Shown piece after piece: positions 1 through 9,760 of a stretch of 64,000 bases of DNA. Every line of letters starts with the position of its first letter. The first letter of the stretch is position 1. The notes beneath the pieces were generated by a model. The model worked only from the letters and a program-made list of their open reading frames with translations, did not search any database and was not told where the DNA came from. This stretch comes from Nemertoderma westbladi (Eukaryota > Xenacoelomorpha > Nemertodermatida > Nemertodermatidae), in contig JAUCBJ010001359.1 in the NCBI GenBank assembly GCA_032718475.1, forward strand, positions 1 through 64,000, read 5' to 3'. Position numbers and translations under genes: made by a program.

Positions 1-340
1 AGCTGCGACAATAGGTGCAAGGTCGCAGATATCTCAAAATAAAACCTTGTGTGCCGGTTGCTATGGAAACTTAGGTTAAGTGCTTTATAAAAAGTTCCCC
101 AAAGGTGCCGAAGTGGCACCCGACGGATTTTGATTACTCTAAGGTCCGACTAAAGTTTAAGCAAATAAAAATACGTGATGACCCAAAGTTACGGTGGACC
201 CCTTTGTCTACCTGACTAAATGTATAATATTTGTTTTAACATACCGTACTGTATAGTATTTTAAATATACTAGCGATTTTAAAATCTAAAATTTTTTTTA
301 TTTACTAGCTATTTTAAATTTAAAAAACAACTGCTATATG
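1..340. other. Non-coding, with one X-box-like motif
   Basis: No coding potential is visible. Positions 57-70 (GTTGCTATGGAAAC) match the RFX X-box consensus GTHNYYATRRNAAC exactly. A single match of this kind can occur by chance and no gene start is nearby. Confidence 0.3.
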
Positions 341-2115
341 TTCTAGAACATAATATATTTTATATTATTTATGTTCTAGAATACTATATATTACTTGTCT
401 ATTGTTCTAGAATTCTTCAACTTTGCCATAGTAACAATGATATATGTTTTAAAAATGTAGTTTTATTTCGCATTAATTCTGAGCAACGTATGCTTTTTTG
501 CTGATACAATTGTATACTATTGGGTCTGAAATGCCGCCTTTTCAAGGACATGCGTTTCTTCGCCAATGCTTTACGAACATAAAAGGGATGGCGGCGAGGG
601 TTACTGTTAGGTAAATAACGATGAAAAATTGAGTTAAACGCATTAAAAAGTTCTTTATTGAAATTATCAAAGTAGTACTGCACTGTGACACAATCACCGA
701 ATATGAATTCCCAATTAATTTATTGGAAATGGGATTTAATACCAGGCAGATCCATTTTGCGAAAGCAGAAAAATTCCGTTTCTGGTTAGCTAAGGTTTGC
801 TGCAGTATTAACCAAAAACCTAAACGCTGAGTTGTCACTAGAACCAAAATGAGGCAAATTAGTTACTTGTGACGCAAAATCATCATTACCACATAATAAA
901 AGATCTAAAGTGTTATTTTCTCTAGTGGGAAGAGTAACACGTGTAAGATGGATGGTACAGGCAGACAACTCGAAATCGGGACTGCGCTGACACGGGTTGA
1001 TAGCTAACACGTGTTATATAACATTTATAATAAAAACTTGAAAAAACTAGCTAGTATAATAAATGAAAATGTGTTCTAGAACAAAAAAAATGTGCTCTAG
1101 AACAAAAAAATGAGACAGTCGACCATAATATATAATTTTAAGTGAAAGTTGGTCATAAAATACAACATAAAAAACCAATACAAATTTGAGACACATATGC
1201 TACTACCGGTAGTGCCCTGCAACTGCTTAATTCAGAAATATCAATGTTTTGACAAATTTTTTTATAATTTCAAAAAAATACTAGCATGTAAAGGTAGCAA
1301 GGTTACCTTAATAAATAATATCTGGTAATGTCTAGAAGACTTACCAATAACAAAAAAAAAACACAGTAATTTTAAATTTCAAAAAAGTACTAGCTAGTAA
1401 AAAATGGAAGGTAAAAAAAGGGAACAGTTCCGTATGTGCCAACATTTTCGTTGTTTTTTTTCAACAAATTGTCATGCTCTTTTGTCAGGTTTTTCTCTTT
1501 ATAAATGTTCTAGAACGTATATTGAGTGTTCTAGAACCTTAAAAAAATGTTCTAGAACATTTTAATTATGAATTTTCGAGAATATAAATTACTTACTCTT
1601 AAAAAAAAATTATTAAAAAAATTGTTTAGGCCTATGCTATTTTGCCTGCTTTTTTTCTATTGGCAAGAGATCTAGAACATTTATTAAATGTTCTAGAACA
1701 TGTACCAATTGTTCTAGAACATTTTTATTATCAATTATCGAGAAAAAAATATTCTAGAATATTTGTTCTTTTAAAAATAATTATTAAAATGATTGTTTAA
1801 TTAAAAAAAATTGGAATACAGAACAACTAGCCATAACGATAGCATTCCAGAACATTTTTTAAAATGTTAGCTAGGGCTAGCTATAGATATAACTATAGAC
1901 TATAGGCTATAGACTATAGGCTATATCTATAGATATAAATTGCTAGCTATAATTGTAAATTATTACTTGAGTACATAAAATTACTAGATATATGTTAATT
2001 ATACAAAAAAGTCTTAAAAAAACAAAAAATACAATTTTTTAAAAATGTTCTAGAACAAAAAATTATATGTTCTAGAACATTATTTAACAAAAAAATAATT
2101 TGAAATACCCTAGAA
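341..2115. repeat. Dispersed TGTTCTAGAACA palindromes
   Basis: A 12-bp perfect palindrome, TGTTCTAGAACA, or one- to three-base variants recurs about fifteen times, for example near 342, 374, 402, 1073, 1092, 1506, 1529, 1550, 1690, 1710, 2046 and 2069. Spacing is irregular, so this is not a simple tandem array. The core TTCTAGAA fits the dyad of a heat-shock element (nTTCnnGAAn), but no promoter or gene is visible. Apart from the LINE piece at 417-1010, the DNA between copies is AT-rich and non-coding, with (A)n/(T)n runs and a small cluster of CTATAGACTATAGG-type repeats at 1870-1930. Confidence 0.7.
417..1010 (-). pseudogene. LINE fragment: endonuclease end and linker, decayed
   Basis: Read on the minus strand, overlapping reading frames give the C-terminal end of an apurinic-type (EEP) endonuclease followed by the linker that precedes the reverse transcriptase in CR1/L2/Jockey-like LINEs. 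The endonuclease hallmark is seen around 840-930: a NTLDLLL stretch, then GSSDNSAFRFL, which corresponds to the family SDH motif with H changed to N. Towards 420-680 come FNAFNSIFHRYLP and a KRMSLKRR stretch typical of the linker. At least two frameshifts separate the parts and there is no reverse transcriptase, so this is a dead 5'- and 3'-truncated copy. Confidence 0.6.
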
Positions 2116-2242
2116 TACTTCACACTAACATTAAAAAGTAGTAGCTAGTAAACTAAACACATTTTAGAGCAAACGGCAAATGTTGGCACATACGGAACTC
2201 TAGCCAAAAAAATAGCAGGGGGTGTACCGGGGGGTGGGAGAT

Positions 2243-2266
2243 GGGGGGGGGGGGGGGGGGGGGGGG
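2243..2266. repeat. Poly-G tract (24 G)
   Basis: A run of 24 guanines, preceded by GGGGGGTGGGAGAT. It is a homopolymer microsatellite; the apparent proline-rich reading frame across it on the minus strand is an artefact of the run. Length may be affected by sequencing error. Confidence 0.85.
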
Positions 2267-2345
2267 ATTTAAAGTTAGTAATTAATAGAATACGAACCTC
2301 CTGGAGAAAAGTCCCTGGCCTTGGGAAACCAGAAAAACAACACAA

Positions 2346-3779
2346 TCACCGAAGCCACTACCTAAATTAATTAGATTTCGTTTACGTACCGGTACTTATA
2401 TTTCCAAATTCTGAAGTGGCTTGTAAGGCAGACCAACCCAACAAAATTCATGAAATTACTCTATTCAAACTTTCTCTAAACTGCACACAGGCACTGTTTA
2501 GACAGTGCCATAGTACTGTCTCCCACAAAATAACGACTTGATAGATATGTCTTTTATGAAACACATTGCAAGCCGGCCTGCCCAGCTTATGTAACTCAGG
2601 CCATTAACCCAAGAGCCTCTTCAGCAGACTGAGGCTCCTTCCATGTGGTGTCTTACTCAACCAGAGTATTTATCCAACGGGTACAGGTAGTAATGGAAAT
2701 GGTTTTGTCCAGAAATGGAAAAAATGAGAAAGCACGTCACCGGGTCAGGTAGTAAAGCTGAGTGCGGCACAGTTGGATGTCAAACTCGCTCAAACCATGG
2801 CGCCACTGCTAAGTTTGAGTCAGTTTGACCTGGCCGCGTCTTTCTGATTTCTCAACTCTTACCTACCGGACATTTCCGTTGACTATCATTAGTAAAAGGT
2901 TTGAGAAATGAATCCCAGTTTGAGAAATGATATCTAGAATGATATAGGGACAGTAGATTAGTAGGCCCTATATAATATTTTTATTTTGTTCAAGAATTCT
3001 ACATTGTTGCCGTAGTAACGGCAATGAGTAAAGTTAAAAAATGTAGTGTTATACGGAACCGTTACCAAAATGTCGATGATCTATAAGAATATGTTTTATT
3101 CTAGATCAACTTATAAATTGATTGTAAATGTAAATATTACCGTAGGCATGCACGTATGTGCCTTACTCACTCATGAATGACAAGTGCGGAAGTAAGGTCT
3201 ATTCTATGCGTCGATACCAAAAAATATAAATATTAATCGATATAAATAAAAATAAATTTGGGCGCCTCGCCCATCTTCAGGGCTATTTAAAAACAAAACC
3301 ATACCGGTACTGCCGTAAATTAAATTGTTACTAACGCTGTATTGTGTTCATCTACAACATCTGCCCTGAAGTATCTCTTTGCCCACTCCCAATTAATTAA
3401 TGACGTTGACATTATAATATTCAATACATTCGATTCACTAAAACGATATTGATGTAATCAAAAATATACAGATACAAGGCCTAATAATTAAATTGGACGC
3501 CTTACGATCGCATATATAACATTTTAGTGTAGTTACTGTACTACACAGTATCGTTGTTTCAGCTGTTACTGTATTTACTATTCCAGAATATAACTTTCAT
3601 AACCAAGGAACTGACAATGGCCCACAATTTCAGCAAGAAGTGAAAAAGAGATTTTCAGCACAAATTGGTAGAATTTCTGTACTGTACTACCGATGACTGT
3701 ACTAGTCAAAGTAAACAAAAAACTAGCACTGGGTAAATTTGGTAAACAAATATGGGAGTAATATGACTGTTGTTGGGAA
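2346..3779. other. No gene seen
   Basis: AT-rich DNA without convincing coding potential. A block at about 2985-3060 (GTTGCCGTAGTAAC followed by ATGTAGTGTTAT) resembles the block at 405-475, so both belong to an unclassified dispersed repeat. Confidence 0.5.
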
Positions 3780-4560
3780 AACCAGAAATGTCAAAAGTTG
3801 ATAAAAACTGCACTGGGATTGAACGCAACTGAAAATATGTTAAGTTGCTTGTAGAAATTGAACAGCCTGATTTTTTAGTTCTACAAGAACATTTGGTTAG
3901 GTCCGAGAGAAGCTATTTTCTTTTTTAACTCAAAGAGACTGCCTAGAGGTTATCATTGCTTATACTCAATTGCTGAAGGTATGTTTGACACAAAACCAAG
4001 AGTGCGAGGGGAATGTGGTGTGGCTATACTTATAAAGGATGAGGTATATCGTCATTGCTAGCTCATTGAGACATCCTGTGATGACATTGTTGCAGTTTCT
4101 ATTAAAGGTCTCTTTGTAAAAGATATTGAATTATTTGGATTATACATGCCTGCAAACTGTGGCCATAAAGAGGACTGACTACATTATCTTGAAATATGTG
4201 GTTCCTCACTGGCTTGTTACAGGGAACTAGAGATAAGGACTGCGATATAATGATTGCTGGAGATTTAAATTGCAATGCATGTCATGCAATGAATGCATGA
4301 CAAAGTCGCACTATTTACAGAGCTTTAAAGATATGTTTAATGATTATATTATCGAGCCAGCTGAAGATGCAATTGGTTATTCCATAGATATAATTCAACC
4401 AATAAGTTTCCATTTCAAAGATATATTCGTGAATGTTATTAGAAGTCATTGATTCATCATGTAGCAGCATTGCGATCCGAGCTCATCGGATTTTAGAGGA
4501 TCACCAAATGAACACTTCAGATCATACCCCAGTACCAGTATGTGTGTGTATGTGTAACAA
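3780..4560 (+). pseudogene. LINE endonuclease domain, heavily decayed
   Basis: Stitching the three plus frames shows an EEP-type endonuclease in family order: PDFLVLQEH near 3870, RGECGVAILIKDE near 4010, LFGLYMPAN near 4135, MIAGDLNCNA near 4250 (the catalytic GDxN box) and NTSDHTPV near 4510 (the SDH box). Many frameshifts and stops make it non-functional. The linker seen at 5744-5989 is in the same orientation and probably belongs to the same copy, which would then have been split by the ~163-bp repeats at 4620-5480. The group within CR1/L2-like LINEs is not certain. Confidence 0.6.
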
Positions 4561-4619
4561 TTGCTCTTGAAGCTGGATCAACAAATGACATTTGTGGTAT
4601 AAACAACTTATGGAAAATA

Positions 4620-5480
4620 CGAAAGGTTTTCTAGGGCGCTGATTCTAATGGAATACATTTATAAAATGTCAGATCATTGCTACTTGTATTTTTCGGCGTA
4701 ATTTGGCAAATTTTGGTGCTAGGACCAAATTTCGTACCCATCACCAAAAAGTACAAGTTTGCGATGTCAAGTGCTGTTTTTATTGATTCCATCGGATTCA
4801 GGACCCTCATAAACCCGTATAACGCAATAAACAAGGTGATACTACCTACTGATCGATTTGCTTATTTTCCAAAATTTGGTGCTGGCACAACAATTTCCAC
4901 CCACCGGCGAAAAATACAAGTTTGAAAACTCTTATAAAATTTTTACTGATTCCATTGAATTCAGAACCCTCACAAACCCGTATAACGCAAGAAACAAGGT
5001 GACACAATCAATTTATACATTTGATGGTTTTCAAAATTTGGTGCTAGCACCACATTTTGCACCCACTTCCGAAAAATACAAGTTTGAGATGTCTAGTTCG
5101 ATAATTATATATTCCATTGAATTCAGAACAGCCATAAACCTCTAAAACGCAAGAAATAAATTGCCACAAGCAATTTTATCTATTGAATGGATTTTCAAAA
5201 TTTCGTGCTAGCACCAAAATTTGCACCCAGCACCGAAAAATACAAGTTTGATACGCTTGGTGCAACTTGTATATATTTCATCGAAACCAGAACCCCAAAA
5301 AACCCCAATTGCGTAAAAGACAAGTTTCAAACAATCAATTTACAAAATTGAGATATTTCAAAATTTGGTGCTGGCACCAAAAATTGGCACCCGCCGAAAA
5401 AAACAAGTTTGAAATTTCTAAATAAATTTATATGAATTCCATCCAATTGCTAACACCAAAAAACCGGTGTAAATCAAAAA
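4620..5480. repeat. ~163-bp tandem repeat cluster 1
   Basis: The landmark AAAATTTGGTGCT (with small changes) starts at about 4709, 4871, 5033, 5197 and 5360, giving spacings of 162, 162, 164 and 163 bp. Other landmarks (GAAAAATACAAGTTTGA, GTATAACGCAAGAAACAAGG) keep the same register. Copies diverge steadily to the right. Short open frames within the cluster are repeats of the same sequence and not genes. A related cluster lies at 6715-7560. Confidence 0.85.
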
Positions 5481-5701
5481 TAGAGATGTTACAATTCATA
5501 TTTAATGAAATGTAATTTTCAAAAAACGTCTCAAAAAAAGTGCCAAAAGTAGGGTTTAAAATATGGTGCTATAACTCGAAAACTACCCAATATTTTTTGA
5601 AAACGGTTTTCACTACTAGGTAGACAATAGATTTTTAGGAAAAGTCATAAAATTTCAGATTCCCAACTGCGTTTGTTTCAGAATTATAATAAAAAATCCA
5701 A

Positions 5702-5734
5702 GGGGGGGGGGGGGGTCATATTGACCCCCCCCCC
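5702..5734. repeat. Poly-G/poly-C hairpin
   Basis: Fourteen G are followed by TCA, two bases, then TGA and ten or more C, so the segment can fold into a G:C hairpin with a tiny loop. No function is evident. Confidence 0.7.
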
Positions 5735-5743
5735 AGGTTTAAT

Positions 5744-5989
5744 ATGGTTAAGCATGCTACACATGAACAACTAATTAAATACCAAAGCGATATTCAGATC
5801 AGTTTGAACATTTGTCATTTAGAAGGTAAACTAGATCGTGATCAAGTGTGCAGTCTAAACGCTATGTCGAAGAAACTAATACAAATTTTAAATGAAGCTG
5901 CACAGAACAATATCCCAACAATATATCCCAGGAAACAGAGAATACGGTTTCAACTCCACAAATACCCATTACCAACTTGGGAGAGATAG
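5744..5989 (+). pseudogene. LINE linker fragment
   Basis: An open stretch of about 82 codons reads like the segment between endonuclease and reverse transcriptase in CR1/L2-type LINEs: a long helical region with LNEAAQNNIPT near its end, where such LINEs have L..AA...IP. No reverse transcriptase follows because the 11-kb transposon begins at 6008. It probably continues the endonuclease remnant at 3780-4560. Confidence 0.4.
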
Positions 5990-6001
5990 ACAAACTGAAA
6001 C

Positions 6002-6007
6002 ATAAAC
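6002..6007. other. Target-site duplication ATAAAC, left
   Basis: ATAAAC directly precedes the terminus TACCGTGG; the same six bases follow the mirror-image terminus at 17009-17014. Confidence 0.85.
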
Positions 6008-6045
6008 TACCGTGGCTGATTGTGGCCACTTAATTTCAGATTTTT

Positions 6046-6180
6046 TATATTTGTCACCCGGGTGACAATTATTTATCACCCGGGTGACAATTATTTATCA
6101 CCCGGGTGACAATTATTTGTCACCCGGGTGACAATTATTTGTCACCCGGGTGACAATTATTTATCACCCGAGTGACAATT
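6046..6180. repeat. Left subterminal minisatellite (22-bp palindromic unit)
   Basis: Six units of CACCCGGGTGACAATTATTT plus two bases. Each unit contains the perfect palindrome CACCCGGGTG. The last unit has CACCCGAGTG. The same array in inverse orientation fills the right end. Confidence 0.9.
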
Positions 6181-6374
6181 CTGCAAAGGGTGGTAACTGT
6201 ATACTTTATACTGTAGTTCATGGTACCGGTACATCCTATGTAAATACGTAATGTGGGGCTGGGCGATATAGGTGTAAAGGTGTATATACTGTAATATTTT
6301 CAATACAGTACAGTACGTCATATGCTACTTGTGGTATTTCTTTGGCGGCTTATTTATAAAATGCTTCGAGAATA

Positions 6375-8067
6375 TGTGGCTGGTTGCGAGAAAAGGGACC
6401 CGGGGAAAAAATGTTCATTCTGAGAAAAACGCGTTTAAAGTTTGGCTCTTAAAATCGACTGTTTTCATTGGTGAATTGGTCGTTATAGGGGTGTTTGCAT
6501 TGGTTTATTGGTCGTTATTGGGTTTTATTAGAGCGAAATTCAAACTGAATTATTCTAATAATAGTACTAAGCAACGTATACACTTGTTTTTTTAGATTAT
6601 CGTAGGATATCTGTAGCCTATTCGGTTAGTTATTGTACAAACAGGTTAATACACTAATAATTTAGAATTTATTATGGAAACTGAAGCAGAGTGGCAGAAT
6701 CTATAAAATAATAGGGTTTTCTAGGTCGCTGATCACGCTAAAACTTGTTAAAAATATTTTTTGGAAAAGCAACCATCATTTTTTGTGCTATTTTGGTCCC
6801 CCAGTATGAAAAGTACAAGTAAAAAAATGTCAACATAAAAATATTTGTGTTAGGTTTGATAATTCTGAACGTATGTGTTTTCGAGGTCGCTGATTACGAT
6901 GAAACTAGTTATAGATATTTCTGGTAATGCAAACCCAATTTTGGTGCTATTGTAGTGCCCCAGAACTAAAATTACAAGTAGCACAAACTTATAAACTGTC
7001 AAATTATGCCTTTGATTTGGTAATTCTGAAGCTATACTGGTTTTCAAGGTAGCTGATCACGATACAACACGTTACAAATCATTAGTGGTAATGCAACTGT
7101 CAATTTTGGTGCTTTTCTGGTGGGACGAAAATTACAAGTAGCAAACATTTCAAATTGCAAAAAGCGAATTTGGTTGGATAATACGATATTTTTGAGTGTC
7201 ATATTCGCGATCAGTGTCCCAAAAACCCATAATGTCTAAAATTCAGGTTGATTTGGTAATGATTTTTGGTTATCAAACTTTTGCTACTTGTATTTTTCGT
7301 GCCGCACATTGACACATATCGAAAAAATTGTTTTAATTCGTGATCAGCATTCCAAAAAAACCATATGTTCATAAAATCAATGTAATTTTGTGGTGAGTTT
7401 TCATTATCATATTTGCACTACGATTTTTTTTCGTGCCCCAAAGGGCACATTCAAAATTACCAAAAATTTTCTAGAATGTTGTATTTGAGTTCAATATTTG
7501 TGATCAATGTCCAAAAAAACGGTTATCGTTCATATGCGTACCTCTGGCAAAAGAAGCAGGTTACAGTGGTGGTGTTTTCTAACCAAAACAATAAACTAAT
7601 CTCCATTACTTAATTAACGGAAAGGAGCAGGTTATAGTGGTGGGCTTTTCTAACCAAAACAATAAACAATATCTCAATAACATAGGGTATTTCATACTTA
7701 TAGTCTTATTTTTGCAATACGAAAATACCAGAGGTACTCACGCATATGAACTATAACTAAAAAAACCGCTATATATAGCGCAAAAAAATTAATTTTAGTG
7801 AATTATAAAAACATTTGAAAATTTTAGCACGAAAAATACCTGAGATGGATGCCAGAAAGGGACCACATCAAAAAATTAACATTGGTTGCGAGAAAAGGGA
7901 CCTGCGTTTTTAATTTTTTGTTTAAACACTCATAACTTTTTAACGAAAAACGATATGAAAAAACTAGTTCGATATTCGGAAAGCCCAGAAAATTCTGCAT
8001 CTAATAGGCCTAAAAACGCAAAATCGGCCATGTGGTCCCCAGGTCCCTTTTCTCGCAACCAGCCACA
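6375..8067. mobile_element. Nested inverted-repeat element with TA duplication
   Basis: Ends are inverted copies of TGTGGCTGGTTGCGAGAAAA continuing into GGGACC(C/T)GGGG, about 30 bp each, and both ends are flanked by TA. A further direct copy of the GGTTGCGAGAAAAGGGACC motif sits at 7883-7902. The interior contains the second ~163-bp repeat cluster and no recognisable transposase, so it is non-autonomous. TA duplication suggests Tc1/mariner-type mobilisation, which is inference. Confidence 0.65.
6715..7560. repeat. ~163-bp tandem repeat cluster 2
   Basis: The landmark TTTC(T/G/A)AGGT(C/A)GCTGAT(C/T)ACG occurs at about 6718, 6879 and 7042 (spacings about 161-163 bp). From about 7265 the same family appears in inverse orientation (TTGCTACTTGTATTTTTCGTG, GTGATCAGCATTCC). 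It shares the GCTGAT landmark, the ACAAGTA landmark and the period with cluster 1, so both are one family. Confidence 0.75.
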
Positions 8068-8089
8068 TATGTTGTGGATAAATGTGTAT

Positions 8090-9060
8090 TTGGTACTCCG
8101 AAACTACTGCTACAGTATTATTGGAAATAAGTGAAGAATCATCTATACCTGGGAACGAATGTATCGAAATTCTACCGATTCAAACAGGAAACTCTCCACA
8201 ATACTCAATTGCTGCATAGGCTGGCCATTCTCGCATCGTATGCGAAATCTGTGCGAGATCCAGGGAGTTTATAGAACAACCATGCAGCAATTGTCAATTT
8301 CTTGCAGATTTGGAAGAATCTCGCGAAATAGATAACTTTCGCCAACTGCACCCACGTACAATACAACCCCCTATGAGATATGCGAGATCTATTGGTGAAA
8401 CTGGTAATGATGTTACCTGTAGTAGTGATATTGACGAGATTCTGGTTGTTACTAACAGGCCACAGAACAGACAAGAGATTGCCCAATTGCGAGATAATTA
8501 TTTCGCAAACATAATAAGAGGTACTAATGATACCTCTGTAGATATGGTTGAGGTTACTCAAACCCATGAAGAAAATTCACCCGTTAAAATTGATGATGAT
8601 GTATTTGTCCTATAGGGCAATTTGAGGGCGACTTTGACTTCTGGTTATAATGCATGGAAGGCGAAAGATGTACTTAATCCGATCTTTGATGTGCCCCGAG
8701 GGCGTGTAGTTGAGAGCCTGTATGAGTCAATTGAAGTCGAACCACTAATATCACCAATCCTAATGGCGAAATTTCTCGACGAAGACGGTATTGACACTGG
8801 TGGGGTTTTTAGAGAATTACTAACAATTTTCTTTTGCAATCAACCCCCTTCAATGTTTTGAGGTGAGTACCCGCATTATACCTTCCGTCACAACTTTGAC
8901 AAGATGGCACGATATAAAATACTGGGCCAACTGACGGCTATTGGTCTTATTAATGGCGCCCCAGGCCCACATTTTTTCACTCAATCAATAGCTAATGCAG
9001 TTTTATCTCTAGATGGTAGTAGTAATGGTTACCCCTCTTCGGCGACAGTTAGACCTACTT
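8090..9060 (+). pseudogene. HECT E3 ubiquitin ligase, N-terminal half (broken)
   Basis: A long coding stretch reads a Cys-rich segment (CEIC, then PCSNC, about 8241-8296), a polar linker, and the N-lobe of a HECT domain: NPIFDVPRGRVVESL near 8680, FLDEDGIDTGGVFREL near 8770 (the family GExGxDxGG box), then YPHYTFRHN and YKILGQLTAIGLINGAPG near 8870-8955, where HECT proteins have YxxLGRL. Stops break it at about 8217 (TAG), 8613 (TAG) and 8859 (TGA where a FEG motif is expected). It most resembles the G2E3-like proteins that are multiplied in many invertebrates. The matching C-lobe is at 14129-14703. HECT enzymes load ubiquitin on a C-lobe cysteine and pass it to substrates. Confidence 0.75.
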
Positions 9061-9760
9061 CGCACCTTGGGTGTTAAGTAGGTCATTAATTAATTAAACA
9101 ATTAATTAATTGGTCGATTAAACAATTAATTAATTGTTTAATCGATCGATTTGTATCAAATAATGTTGCCAAAGGCAATTTAATTTGACACAAATCAATC
9201 AGATAGGGACGCGCGATGAATAGATTGTACTACAGTAGATAAAATATACAATACAATAGGCACTGTACAATACAATATACAGTACATTTGTATTATTTTT
9301 GTCGTACAATAGAATGATAGAATGAAATATAAAGAAGCGAGCGGGGCCCAAAACATAAATTACCCTCACACGAAAAAAAAATGGGCCAGTTTGGTCCTGG
9401 TTCAATCCCTCAATAATCTGTGGCTGTTTGGGCTCTTATTAGACGTAGCATGACTAACCCCATTGAATCCTATGTTGAGTTATACTGTATACCAACGTGG
9501 GGCTGCCACAAAGTTTAAATTATTTAAACCTCCAGCTTCGTTATCATGTAAACCATTGTCAAATCGCCTAAGAAAATTATAATAAACATCTGGTCTTGCA
9601 ATAGATTGCATTCTTTCACATTGTGTTGTGAAGCAGCCTGCGCGCCTGATCGCACATAATTAAATAAGGCCCTCTTTTAATACATAAGTTATATACAGTT
9701 TATCTTCAATTTATTGAATTTGTTTTTATTTACAACCCTAATTGTTCTACTGTATTATTA
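9061..9760. other. Presumed intron of the HECT gene, AT palindromes
   Basis: Begins with stacked TTAATTAATT palindromes (9085-9150). A minus-strand stretch at 9530-9610 (SIARPDVYYNFLRRFDN) is clearly similar at DNA level to plus-strand 13817-13865, so it is part of an unidentified repeat. No HECT sequence is seen. Confidence 0.4.

Noticed and set aside
2145-2345. Proline-rich minus-strand frame
   Set aside because: Created by the 24-base poly-G tract.
6329-6595. Open frame with hydrophobic segment (WLLKSTVFIGELVVIG)
   Set aside because: It crosses the left border of the nested element at 6375 and has no relative or signals.
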